Shown here in pieces: positions 18,783-27,962 of a stretch of DNA of 39,396 bases; the first letter of the stretch is position 1, and the number at the start of each line of letters is the position of its first letter. The notes under the pieces were generated by a model. That model did no database searches, was not told the origin of the DNA, and saw nothing but the letters and a program-made list of their open reading frames with translations. Origin of the DNA: Entrophospora sp. SA101 (Eukaryota > Glomeromycota > Glomeromycetes > Entrophosporales > Entrophosporaceae); contig CAUDNR010004149.1 of the NCBI GenBank assembly GCA_958430865.1, positions 3,337-42,732 of the forward strand, read 5' to 3'. Both the position numbers and the translations under genes were made by a program.

Positions 18783-18869
18783 ATGGCTATAAAAAGAAAA
18801 ACATTGAAGTTTGGTTTTGGCATGGTAGTTTATTATTTCCTTTTATCGCTTATGTTTATTTTTTTCTAG
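18783..18869 (+). CDS. Possible 28-residue membrane peptide
   Basis: ATG frame 10 bases after rlmB, with a basic start (MAIKRKTLK) and then a hydrophobic helix (GMVVYYFLLSLMFIFF). Its last 27 bases overlap the converging tyrS 3' end. It fits the pattern of small single-helix proteins next to housekeeping genes but is too short to be sure. Confidence 0.3.
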   Translation: MAIKRKTLKFGFGMVVYYFLLSLMFIFF

Positions 18870-19976
18870 CAAATGTCAATTTAGTCCTTTTTCTCGGTAG
18901 AGAAGGTAAAATAATAACTCAATTAATATCCTTTGGGGTATTCTTAGTTTACGAGGGTTATTTAGTTGATCAATTTTTTCAATTTGCTCCTTAGTGAAAA
19001 AAGTAAATTGATAAAGGAATTTTAAGGCTTGTTCATCAGGCATGTTGCTAAAAAAGTCATAAAATTCATGATAGGAAGTTTTTTTTTCAGAAAGTCAAAC
19101 AGTTTTACCAGTTGAAGATTTAGAAATTTTTTTACCATCTTTATCAGTTAATAAAGGAAAAGTAAAAGCAAAAGTTTTATTTTCAGGGTAAATGCTGCGA
19201 ATTAATTTCAAACCAGTAGTTAAATTTCCTCATTGGTCGCTCCCTCCTAATTGACCATGACAATTATAATTTTGATAAAGATAATAAAAATCATAAGCTT
19301 GTAAAAGCGAATAACTAAAAGCGGTAAAAGATAAACTAGTTTCTGGATTCTCTACCCTTTGCTTAATTGTTTCTTTCGTCAATAAATAATTAACGCTAAT
19401 ATTTCGTCCAATCTTATTAAAGTCAATTAGTTTTAGTTCTCCCAGTCATTCGTCATTATTGAGAATTTGGAAATAGTGATTTTTATCTAATGGTCAAATA
19501 TATTGAAGATATTTTTTCCAAGGCTCGTTTTCATTTAACTCTAGTACTTGATAAATATCCTTTAATAAAACAGGGTTGTCAGAGTAAAATAATTCCAAAG
19601 GTCGAAAACCTGGTTGGCAAGGCTTTTTTTCTTTCAGCAAAAGATCAGTAATTTGTCCCTCGATTTTTTGGTAGTAATTTTTTATCTCATCATCCGCCAA
19701 TTGTGGTCGTTCTTTTAATTTATCACTTGGATCACCAATTTTACTGGTAGCTCCACCAAAAACTAAAAGTATTTTAAATCCTTTTTGGGCAAAACGAATA
19801 GTTTGTAAAATTGTAAATAGATGCCCGATGTGTAAACTGTCATTAGTGCAATCAATTCCTCAATAAATTACTTTTTCGTCAGATTTTAATTGATAAAAAT
19901 TTTCTAAATTAGCAGCATCAGTAATTATTTCTCTTTTTTGTAAATCTGCAAAGAAGTTTTTCAGTTCAGTGGACAT
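18843..19976 (-). CDS. tyrS: Tyrosyl-tRNA synthetase lacking the S4 domain
   Basis: Class I synthetase, 377 residues. Features include YWGIDCTNDSLHIGHLFTIL (HIGH motif near 52), VFGGATSKIGDPS, LLQAYDFYYLY, GGSDQWGN and the KMSKS-type loop DGKKISKSS (about 288). Compared with the usual bacterial enzyme it has an extra segment of about 45 residues after ITDLLLKEKK (FRPLELFYSDNP up to YIWPLDKNHYF). It ends soon after the loop's helical domain (RKLRIPQRILIELLFYLLYREKG), so the C-terminal S4 RNA-binding domain of about 90 residues is missing. It is the last gene of the rnj-rpsB-tyrS run, 21 bases after rpsB. Confidence 0.9.
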
Positions 19977-19997
19977 ATATCTTTTGTAGTAAATAAA

Positions 19998-20801
19998 TTA
20001 AACTCTGCTGGTTTCTTTAGAAGAAGTTCACTTTTTTGCTTCTTCAGGAGATTTACTTTCTTCCGCAGTTAATTCAGCATCCTTTCGGAGTTTGCTCTCA
20101 CGAATGACCTCCGCAACAGCGTTAACTAAATATTCAACTGAACTCGCTTTTCAGTCATTACCAGGAATTACATAGTCAACTAAGTCCGGATCAGCACTAG
20201 TGTTACAGATTGCCATAATTGGAATATTTAACCTTTTAGCTTCTCTGATAGCAGTTTTTTCTTTTTTTAATCCAATAATAAACAATAAAACATTGGGTCG
20301 TTTTTCACCTTGAAAGTAATCAAATCAGCCATTTTTTGGTAAATCAAGCACTCCTTCATAGACTTTTTTTAATTTATTAATTTTTTTTTCTAACTCAACC
20401 TGTTCTCTTTTGGATAAAGTAGCAAATTTTTCCGATTGCTGAAAAGCAAGCAAATCTTTTAAATGTTTAATTGACTGTTGAATAATGTGGAAATTAGTTA
20501 AAAATCCTCCTAATCAGTGGTGGACTAAATAAGGAGACTGGCAATTAATTGCAGCCTGTTTAACAATTTCTGCTAAATGAGGAGCAGTTCCGACAAATAA
20601 AACAGTCATGTTTTCCTCCTTGACCATTTTTTCAATTTGGGGTTTGACATGAAAAAAACAATCAATAATTTTTTGCTTTTCAAGAAGATGTAATTTACCA
20701 TTCTTTTTGAAAATATAAGGTTTCATTTTCGGATTTCAACGTTGGGTTAAGTTGCCAAGATGTACGCCTGCTTTTAAGAGACTTTCCTGCTCAATATTCA
20801 T
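19998..20801 (-). CDS. rpsB: 30S ribosomal protein S2
   Basis: 267 residues with S2 features: [24 protein letters not shown] at the start, then the helical hairpin region ([10 protein letters not shown] to [16 protein letters not shown]), and the closing [46 protein letters not shown] basic and acidic tail follows. The usual partner tsf is not next to it. It lies between RNase J (55 bases upstream) and tyrS. Confidence 0.95.
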
Positions 20802-20856
20802 ATTAACTATTTTTAAGGAAATTTTGTTCTGTTTCTATTTTGTTTTTGCCAAGCAA

Positions 20857-22560
20857 TTAAGAACTTTCTGCTTTGCTGCTTTCAACTTTATAACCTTCCA
20901 CTATGGAAATGATTAATGGTTTATTTTGTGGCAAATCCTGGGATAGCAGGTTCTCCATCTTTTCCTTAATTTTCTTTTTTAATTCAGTTAGCGAAAGTTT
21001 TTTTTCGTCGTTAACTAGTTTATGAAGAGTTTTTTTCCAATTATGCACCAAAATTTTATTTTTTTCCATATTCAAAAAGCCATAAGTGAAAAGATAAGGC
21101 AATTCAAACTTTTGTTGAACTTGGTCGTAGAAAGCAATGATGACTATTACACCAAAATGAGACATTTGCTGGCGTAAGCCAAGGTAATCCTTTCACCAAT
21201 CACCGTGAATAATTTTTTGATTGAAAACATAATGAGGAGTAGCGTCAACTTTTTGGTTAGTGAAAAAGAATTTAGGCGCTTCTGTTTCTTCTTCTCTGGC
21301 TTGAATTACTTCCCCATTTTGACAAACAAAAACGTTGGCAGCCGGAACCCCTGTTTCTTGTGCCAAAGCACCATGAACTTTTAACATCCGAAAATCGCCG
21401 TGAAAAGGCATAAAATAGCGAGGCTTAACCAAAGTTAACATTAATTTCAAATCTTCTTGACAGGCGTGTCCTGAAGCATGAAGTAATTCTTCTTTGCTAT
21501 TTTCGTAAATAGAAGCACCTAATTCCATTAATTTATTGTTAATTGCCTCTAAATTATAACGGTTATCCATAATTGGTGAAGAAGTCAAAATCACCGTATC
21601 TCCTCGCACAATTTTCCAGTCCGGATGAATTTGGTGAGCCAGTCGGCTTAAAACGGCTTTGGCTTCCCCTTGAGAACCAGTACAAAAGATAATCAATTTT
21701 TGTGGAGGAATTTTTTTATTGAGAACTGATTTAATAAACATTGAATTATCAATCTTTCACAAACTAACTTTTTGGATAGCTTTCATCATTTTTGCTAACG
21801 AAGAACCCAAAAGGAGAATTTTTTTGTCATACTTTTTGGCAATTTCAATAATTTTTTTCAAGCGGTAAACATTAGAAGCAAAAGAAGTAACAATTACTCG
21901 TCCGGGGGCTTGGGAAATAATAACTTCCAAACGAGAAACTATTTTTCTTTCAGTAGGAGTGGTGCCTGGAACTTCAGCATTAGTGGAATCACTCAACAAT
22001 AAATCAACTCCTTTTTTTCCTACTTCTGCCAGTTTAACAAGATCGGTTTTTTCTCCAATTTCGGTTCAATCAAATTTAAAATCACCAGTCAAAACTATTC
22101 GAGAACGAGAAGTTTCTACAATTAATCCAAAAGAGCCAGGTATTGAATGAGTTACACGGAAAAAGCTAATTCGAAATTCAGCAGTACGAGCCGTTGTATC
22201 ATCAGAAAAAATAATGCCTTTCAGTGAATTTTCTTTACTGCCAAGTTTTCCTTTCAGCAGAGCCAAAGCAAAAGCTGAACCATAAACCGGAAAATTATAA
22301 CCAATTTCTGCTAAAAGATAAGGTATCCCGCCAATATGGTCTTCATGTCCATGGGTAATGAATAGTCCTTTTATTCTCTCTTTGTTGTTTTTTAAATAAG
22401 CAAAATTAGGTATTATTCCATTAGCCAAATTATAACCATTATTCAAAAATTTAATTCCACAGTCAATAATAATTAAATCTTCATTTTTTTCAATTATATA
22501 GCAGTTTTTTCCAACTTCATGTAAGCCACCTAAGGCTAATATTTTTAAATTTTTATTCAT
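20857..22560 (-). CDS. Ribonuclease J
   Basis: 567-residue metallo-beta-lactamase/beta-CASP RNase acting in mRNA decay and rRNA processing. Metal motif HGHEDHIGG starts at residue 70, preceded by GGLHEVGKNCYII and DCGIKF. Further residues are HSIPGSFGLI, TGDFKFDW, LLSDSTNAEVPG, the beta-CASP serine motif IFCTGSQGE, and PFHGDFRML. The C-terminal domain follows. Whether it is J1 or J2 cannot be told from one copy. It begins 9 bases after the end of the membrane-anchored gene at 22570 and precedes rpsB. Confidence 0.93.
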
Positions 22561-22569
22561 TTTTATTAT

Positions 22570-23478
22570 TTATTTCTTTTGATTTTTGGGTTTTCTTTTT
22601 CATAATCAGTAAATTAAAAGTAGAGAAAATCCTATTCCTAGAACAGCGATTAATATTCAAATAACTTTGTTGCTAGTTCCTTGGTTGTTAGTTCTTTGTG
22701 GTTTTTGGTTATCGCTATGGGATTGGTTAAAGTTTTCTCCTTGTGGTTTAGGTTCTTCTTCTTTTACTTCTGTTATTTGGCTAAACTGCTCGTCGTCTTG
22801 AAATTCCAAAGTATTGTATTGACCATTCTGGCTAGTAAGTGTTCATCTCTTAATTTCTAAAATTAGTTTCTTTCCCGCACTATTAGATATTAATTTTTCG
22901 TATTTTTCTTGAAAGTTTTCCATAGCCCCTTTTTTTTTTGCATACTTCTCAAACAAAACAAAAACAATTCGAGCAATTGGTGACATTCCTTCTATTCCTA
23001 GCGAAAGTGGTTCAATTTCTAATTCATAGGCATAGCCTGCGCTATTTTTATATCCTCCTCCGGGGAATAATTTATCTAATCTGACTTTAGTTGACCTATT
23101 GACTTGAAAAGTAATAGGAGTAAGAGGCGTCTTGTTTCTCTTTTCAACTAAAAAGCACTTTCCTTGATACGCTGTTTTTCCGACAATAAAATCTGGTTTG
23201 AATTTTAGGTTATCAAGGTTAGTAGAAAAGCAGTTATTTAATTGTTCTTCAGCTTTGGCATCATCAACATCAATTCCATTCTTTTTAAGATAGTTAACAA
23301 AAACTGAATTATCATCAGGAACGAGTAAGTAAGTAACAGGAATTTTGTTCTCAAATTTAATGCTGTATTCTAAAACAAAAAACAAGTATTTTTGCTTTCC
23401 CTCTATGTAAGAAGTAGGTATACATTGTAAATAACGAGGAGAAAGTTGAAAAGGATATAAAAAAATTTTTGTATTCAT
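22570..23478 (-). CDS. Tail-anchored protein with N-terminal globular domain
   Basis: 302 residues. The first 200 or so look globular (QLSPRYLQCIPTSYIEGKQ, PDFIVGKTAYQGKCFLVEK, LFPGGGYKNSAGYAYELEIE); they are followed by a Q/N/P-rich linker, one transmembrane helix near 270-292 (VIWILIAVLGIGFSLLLIYW) and the basic tail KRKPKNQKK. I do not recognise the domain. It starts directly after tRNA-Arg, so it may share that transcript, and it leads into RNase J, rpsB and tyrS with a 9-base gap. Confidence 0.7.
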
Positions 23479-23490
23479 AGTAATTTTAAT

Positions 23491-23566
23491 TGGCACGCCC
23501 AGAAGGAATTGAACCTTCGACCATTTGAACCGCAATCAAATATTCTATCCACTGAACTATGGGCGC
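23491..23566 (-). tRNA. tRNA-Arg (GCG)
   Basis: 76-base cloverleaf with acceptor GCGCCCA and encoded CCA. The anticodon stem TTTGA/TCAAA encloses TTGCGGT, giving anticodon GCG, which would read CGU and CGC. Bacteria normally use ACG (edited to ICG) here. The rest closely resembles bacterial tRNA-Arg(ACG), so a single A34-to-G change is likely. Confidence 0.88.
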
Positions 23567-23657
23567 AAGTTAATTAAGTAGATTTTAGCGAAACAAGGGT
23601 TTCTTATTATTAATATTTTTACTTTCTTTTTGATTTTTATCTATATGGCAAATAAAT

Positions 23658-23882
23658 ATGAACAAAATAAAAGCCTTAAATGGCAAACAGCTGGCGAGTG
23701 CTGAGAGAAAAACCGCTGGGGTAGTTCAACCTAGCAATAGAAACGAACAAAACTTAGAAAAACAAAATATTCGCACCATTATGCAAACTCTCCACAGCTG
23801 TCGGAAAAACTGTGCGGAATGTAAAGCCAATGAAGCCGAATGAGAGCCAAAAATTGAGCAAAAGGAGGTCCACCGTGCTTAA
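23658..23882 (+). CDS. Small phage-like protein upstream of ERF recombinase
   Basis: 74 residues, hydrophilic, with a cysteine cluster (HSCRKNCAECK) that could bind a metal and one TGA tryptophan near the end. The start is ATG 23658. Its last bases contain the strong ribosome binding site and start codon of the next gene (8-base overlap). Higher G+C than its neighbours suggests transfer. It has the size and position of a small ORF in a phage recombination module; function unknown. Confidence 0.5.
23862..23869 (+). promoter_or_regulatory. Strong Shine-Dalgarno for the ERF gene
   Basis: AAGGAGGT lies five bases before GTG 23875. Such a full match is rare in this window, where most starts have weak or no ribosome binding sites. 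It decides the GTG start and supports a foreign origin for the pair. Confidence 0.8.
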
Positions 23883-24432
23883 CCTCTACCAAAAACTCCA
23901 CCAAATCCAAAGTCAAACTGGAGCCATTAGCAAAAGTGAATTAAATAAATTCGGCAAATATAAATATTTTACCGAGTATCAAGCCTTAGAAATTTTAAAA
24001 CCCTTACTAGATACCCATAAACTAACGCTTACTTTCAGTGATAGCCCGGGTGAATTTACCAGCGAAAGAACCGAAAAAGAGTACCTGGTGCGCTACTTAA
24101 AGCAAGCCATTCTCACCAACTCCGAAGACCCGAAAGAACAATTAACCTTCCATTTCTGGGCTATCGGGAGCAATTCCGACCCCGCCAAAGCCAAAGGCTG
24201 TGCGGAAACTTACGCGATTAAATACTTTCTCACCAAATTCTTTTTAATCCCGACTACGGATGAACTAGACCCAGATGTCACTAAACCCCTGGAACACTTA
24301 AACCGGCTCAAAAATGGCAAGCAAGAAACTCCCGAACAAATCAAAGCCCGTCACCGCGACCGGGATTTAGATTTGCTTATTAAGAAGCATGGTTTAAATT
24401 ACCAATCCACCGCTGATTACCAATTTGGCTAA
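23875..24432 (+). CDS. ERF family single-strand annealing recombinase
   Basis: 185 residues matching phage ERF proteins, which anneal single-stranded DNA during recombination. Visible are NKFGKYKYFTEYQALEILKPLL (residues about 27-48), a beta-strand region (LTFHFWAIGS), and the signature AKAKGCAETYAIKYFLTKFF followed by DELDPD. GTG 23875 was chosen for its Shine-Dalgarno; an upstream ATG at 23812 in this frame overlaps the previous gene without support. The region is visibly richer in G and C, and its tryptophan is TGG, unlike the host-style genes. It is probably a prophage remnant or a transferred gene that could support the genome's frequent rearrangement. Confidence 0.82.
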   Translation: MLNLYQKLHQIQSQTGAISKSELNKFGKYKYFTEYQALEILKPLLDTHKLTLTFSDSPGEFTSERTEKEYLVRYLKQAILTNSEDPKEQLTFHFWAIGSNSDPAKAKGCAETYAIKYFLTKFFLIPTTDELDPDVTKPLEHLNRLKNGKQETPEQIKARHRDRDLDLLIKKHGLNYQSTADYQFG

Positions 24433-24596
24433 CCTAATTTGCGAAAAACGTCCTATCCGCAGGCTATTTCTAAGCTCTTTTTTGTCTATTCCTTGGCAAT
24501 CTAGAATAAAAAGGTCTTTGGTTTGATTTCTCTTCGGTTAATCAAGTTCAAAGCCAAATTAGTCCTAAACCAATTAAAATTACCCCTCTCAACACT

Positions 24597-24878
24597 TTAA
24601 GCAATAGTTCCATCATAAATATATTTCCTTATTTGTTGTCTTTTCTTTAAATCTTTCATGGTTTCTCAGTAAACTGGCTTATTATAATAAAATTCTTTTA
24701 AGCAAGCATCACAAATCTTTTTGTTTTTTCCTTTTCCAGTTTAGTAGTCTCAATTGTTCTTTTGGCTATAAGCTTTATGGGGAATCACAAATTTAACTAG
24801 GAAGTCTTTTTTACATTGAAAGCATTTGGCGAGAAGAGGTTGAGGGAAGCCGTTTTGGTTGACTAAGACTTTTGGCAT
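24597..24878 (-). pseudogene. Zinc-ribbon protein interrupted by an in-frame TAA
   Basis: The frame from ATG 24878 encodes KCFQCKKDF in the first half and KKICDACLKEFYY in the second, the two CxxC halves of a zinc ribbon, then a basic helix (WETMKDLKKRQQIRKYI). Between them, at 24741-24743, is a TAA, in the context NNWDY-stop-TGKGKNKK. A tryptophan codon TGA would fit that spot and differs by one base. Both halves otherwise look coding, so this is a fresh nonsense mutation, a sequencing error, or two peptides. It lies next to the phage-like recombinase. Confidence 0.6.
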
Positions 24879-25132
24879 GATATATAATTTTTAGAGATAA
24901 AGTCTTGGTCAATTTGTGTTTAGTGAACAATGCTCCGTAGCTATCTTTTTATCTCTATATAATTTTGCTATTATGAAGAAAAGCGTAAAATATACTTATA
25001 GGTAAAAAAATTAGGTTAAATTTAATGGCTCTTATACGCGTGCAAATATCTTGTATTTTTTTTATGTTATATGTCGAATGAGGGAACATGCGGACGAATA
25101 CTAAAAACATTCCTCATTCTTTTCATTCGTTT

Positions 25133-25690
25133 TTACTTATTAGGTGTTTTTCCAGGTTTTAGTTTAATAATGGCATTTTCTCGATAGATTCCTTTCATCT
25201 TGTAAGGGTTAGGTCGACGCAAATTTTCAATTTTGGCGGCAAATCGCCCCACCTCTTCTTTGCTTATTCCTTGAATGATTAATTGAGTATTGCTCGGACA
25301 AGTTATTTCTAAATTACTCGGAATTGCCATTTTAATAGAATGAGAAAAACCTAAAGTAAATTCTAGTTCTTTACCTTTTGACAATACTTTATAACCAGTC
25401 CCTTTGATATCTAGTTTTTTTTGGTGTTTTTCTTGAACGCCTTTAATTCCGCTGTAAATTAATGAATTCATAGTTCCAGCCAAGGCATGTGCCTTTCTGG
25501 CAACTGAACCTCTATTTGTTTCTATTTCTTTAGTAAAGATTTTATTTCCTTCTTGAATTACTTTTACTTCTGGGAAGATTTCCAATTCTAATTTGCCCTT
25601 TGAACCGCTAATTTCAATTTTTTGTTCTTTTTCTTTGATAACTACCTGAGTGTTTTCAGGGATAACTAAACCACGATTAACAACTGTCAT
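25133..25690 (-). CDS. rplF: 50S ribosomal protein L6
   Basis: 185 residues, full length. The two L6 domains are visible: RGLVIPENTQVVIKEKEQKIEISGSKG at the start, GVQEKHQKKLDIKGTGYKV in the middle, and the C-terminal signature GRFAAKIENLRRPNPYKMKG, then KPGKTPNK. It starts 2 bases after rpsH ends. The rest of the spc operon is not here. A decayed copy of its C-terminal domain occurs at 30382-30732. Confidence 0.95.
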   Translation of the reverse strand: MTVVNRGLVIPENTQVVIKEKEQKIEISGSKGKLELEIFPEVKVIQEGNKIFTKEIETNRGSVARKAHALAGTMNSLIYSGIKGVQEKHQKKLDIKGTGYKVLSKGKELEFTLGFSHSIKMAIPSNLEITCPSNTQLIIQGISKEEVGRFAAKIENLRRPNPYKMKGIYRENAIIKLKPGKTPNK

Positions 25691-25692
25691 AA

Positions 25693-26079
25693 TTAACTAA
25701 TAAAACCAATTAATTCTCCTCCCACTTTTTTTTTCAAGGCTTCGCGATGGGTCAATAATCCTTGAGAAGTAGAAAGCAAATAAATTCTTCTCCCCAAGCA
25801 TTTTTTTTTAATTTGGGGCAAACTTAAATAAATTTGTTGAGAAGGTTTGGAAATTCTTTTAATTTCGTGTAGCAAACTATCTTTATTAAAATATTTAATC
25901 TCTACTTTGATTTTTTTGTTATTTTCATCTACATAATATTGAGTTAGATAATTGTTTTCTTCTAATTTTTTACAGATGCTTAGTTTGAAACGAGAATAAG
26001 GAAAAACAACTGTACGTTTTTGTCGCAGGTTAGCATTTCGTAAACAAGTAAACATATCAGCAACAGGATCAGTTAACAT
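25693..26079 (-). CDS. rpsH: 30S ribosomal protein S8
   Basis: 128 residues with S8 features: MLTDPVADMFTCLRNANLRQKRTV at the start (usually DPIADMLTRIRNA) and the C-terminal CLGRRIYLLSTSQGLLTHREALKKKVGGELIGFI, where STSQGLLT corresponds to the conserved STSKGIMT. Only rplF of the usual spc-operon neighbours remains. tRNA-Trp lies 37 bases upstream and probably shares the transcript. Confidence 0.95.
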   Translation of the reverse strand: MLTDPVADMFTCLRNANLRQKRTVVFPYSRFKLSICKKLEENNYLTQYYVDENNKKIKVEIKYFNKDSLLHEIKRISKPSQQIYLSLPQIKKKCLGRRIYLLSTSQGLLTHREALKKKVGGELIGFIS

Positions 26080-26116
26080 ATATATAATTATTTTTTACAG
26101 TTTATGATTTGAATAT

Positions 26117-26190
26117 TGGCAGAGGTGAGAGGAATCGAACCCCCATTTTCAGTTTTGGAGACTGCGGTTCTACCATTAAACTACACCTCT
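26117..26190 (-). tRNA. tRNA-Trp (CCA)
   Basis: 74-base cloverleaf with acceptor AGAGGTG, discriminator G and encoded CCA. The anticodon loop CTCCAAA gives anticodon CCA, which reads UGG only. Genes here use TGA for most tryptophans, so a second tRNA-Trp(TCA) must exist outside this window. Confidence 0.93.
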
Positions 26191-26590
26191 ATTGTTTTAT
26201 TTTGGCAATAATATAGAATTTTACAGCAAAAATTAGAATTGGTGTCCGAAGTTTTGTTTAGCCAATTTTTTCTTCTCTTTCTCTCTTAATAGTAATACAG
26301 TAGTAGGGTATACTTAAGCAAACTTTTAGCATTTTGTCAAATTCTCTTTCTTAAATGGCTGAATTTGTGCTCTGCATTTCTCACAATTTATTTTTCCTCA
26401 CTTTTCGCCCAAACCTAACTTTCGCCGGACATTCAATCACTCAACAACCAAATTTAAAGAAAAAATTCTTAATTGGTGTTAAAAATATCTATATGAGGTA
26501 AAAAGCCATGTGAAAATGACAATTNNNNNNNNNNAAGCATTCATAAGGGGTTTTGGATCTTTTCAATTTGGATTTTTTAAACTTGTCGTT
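26191..26590. other. Intergenic region with assembly gap, no gene seen
   Basis: Apart from the N run I find no frame of note. Short open stretches on both strands lack starts or family resemblance. The segment after the gap (26535-26590) is in frame with the following gene but has no start until ATG 26591. Confidence 0.4.
26525..26534. other. Assembly gap (10 Ns)
   Basis: Second fixed-length run of Ns, probably a scaffold join. An open frame crosses it only because Ns cannot encode stops. Confidence 0.95.
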
Positions 26591-26839
26591 ATGTTTACGT
26601 TAAAAAATATAGTAAGGATGAAATGGAAAAAAACTTCGGCTTCAACAGCCGTTTCTAGTAGTTCATCGGGACAAATGTCTTTAAGTAGAGAGCAAGCAGA
26701 ATCTTTTGCTGATCGACTTGCTGATAGAGTAGAAAGAAGTGATGGACAGTATGAACTTGATGCCTATATCCGACAAGGAACTGAGTCGCATGGCACTCCT
26801 TATACTCAACAAGGATGAGTATATAGAAAAAGAAGTTAG
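26591..26839 (+). CDS. Hypothetical protein, first gene of unknown operon
   Basis: 82 residues with one TGA tryptophan. It has a basic start (MFTLKNIVRMKWKK), a serine/alanine-rich linker (SASTAVSSSSSGQ), then a helical acidic segment (REQAESFADRLADRVERSDG) and an aromatic end. No membrane helix. A stop at 26837-26839 overlaps the Shine-Dalgarno of the next gene. Because the gap lies just upstream, the true start could be further 5'. Family unknown. Confidence 0.5.
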
Positions 26840-26856
26840 GAGGATAAAAATAAAGT

Positions 26857-27552
26857 ATGACTAACATTCAAGAATTTAAGAACAAACTTCAAGAGTATCA
26901 AGAAGGCACTGATTATATCTATGATGAAAGCAAAAAAACTTATATTATTCGTCATGGAGAACTAAAAAACACCTTTTGGGGAGATGCTTCTAATGAGGTT
27001 GAATATAAAGCAATAGAAGATAGCAGAGGAAATATGCAGTTTCAGAAGTCTGCTATCTTTCGTTCTTCCAAGGAAAAGAAAGAAGGAGTCGACCAAGCTC
27101 CTTTTGTTCATTCTGTCGAAAAAATGAGGGACAAGCAATGGAAAGAGAAAAATTTGGGTAATTTCCCAAAAACAATTCCTACCTTGCCTCCTAATTCACA
27201 AAATGAGAAAGATAATTCTCACCAAACGGAAGCAAATTTTCCGGAGGAAATTGAAGAAGAATTTGGCTATTATAAGCAATGAGAAGGATGAGGTGAACCA
27301 TTTGAGGAACCCACCAATACTGTTTATCACTGAAAAAGAGAAGGAGATACTATTACAGAAAAGAAAAAAGTTTGAAAAGATAACAATCAAGTCCCTGTTA
27401 ATCCTCAAATAACTGATATTTCTGATGATATGGAAATAGAAGAGATCCAACGAACCAACAAAAGTAAGAAAGTTGAGACCAAAGCGACCGAAGCCGAAGT
27501 TTCTCAACAACAAGTCCAGAAACAACAATTTTATAAATGAGTTTGAGAATAA
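26857..27552 (+). CDS. Hypothetical soluble protein, tryptophan-rich and acidic
   Basis: 231 residues. AGGAGG at 26838-26843 lies 13 bases before the ATG. The first 90 residues look globular (FKNKLQEYQEGTDYIYDESKKTYIIRH); the rest is low-complexity and charged, with many TGA tryptophans (YYKQWEGWGEPFEEP, VYHWKREGD) and a Q-rich end. No membrane segment. Four bases after its stop a 19-codon frame begins, then the two-pass membrane protein. I do not recognise the family; the arrangement resembles a small phage or mobile-element operon, but nothing proves it. Confidence 0.6.
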
Positions 27553-27556
27553 AGGA

Positions 27557-27616
27557 ATGGCAGAATTAGTTAACTTTTCGTCGTTACTCACTGGCTTGAG
27601 AAAATGAAAAAAATAA
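27557..27616 (+). CDS. Possible 19-residue peptide
   Basis: ATG frame MAELVNFSSLLTGLRKWKK placed four bases from both the preceding stop and the following start. The tight tandem spacing is the only support. It may be a real leader-like gene or chance. Confidence 0.3.
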
Positions 27617-27620
27617 ATTA

Positions 27621-27854
27621 ATGACTGACAACATCCAATGACCCCAAAATTGACCCTGGGTTTTAATAATCCCTCTTTATGTCTTTATTGCTTGATTCTT
27701 ATTTGGGTTAACGGTGGCTTTTTATTATTGACTCAAAAAAGATAATGAGAAAGCAAAAAAATGATTTTGGTACTCCTTGGCAACTTTACTGGTTGTCGCT
27801 TTTGCTGGTTGAATTTGACATGGCGTAAAAAGCGGTCGGTGGTTCAGACTATAA
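27621..27854 (+). CDS. Two-pass membrane protein
   Basis: 77 residues, eleven of them tryptophan, seven of these encoded by TGA. There are two hydrophobic helices: about 13-37 (WVLIIPLYVFIAWFLFGLTV, then AFYYW) and about 49-66 (FWYSLATLLVVAFAGWIW), separated by a basic loop KKDNEKAKK. The short basic C-terminus is KSGRWFRL. If all TGAs were stops, nothing would remain, which explains why it can be overlooked. It ends an operon of unknown function; phage-like coat or assembly proteins have this shape, but there is no sequence evidence for that. Confidence 0.6.
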
Positions 27855-27962
27855 TTAAAAAAAAGTAAAGAGACCGCCAAAAAAGTATTAAATGCTTTCC
27901 TAGAAACTGTTAACAGAAATTAATTCAAGCCAAGTAAAGAGAGATAATTTCTCTATAATATT

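Noticed and set aside
18773..18800. Short AGCC/GGCT stem after rlmB as a terminator
   Set aside because: The stem is only four pairs with no convincing U run; it is too weak to call.
26510..26818. ORF crossing the N gap
   Set aside because: Ns hide any stop codons. The supported start is ATG 26591.
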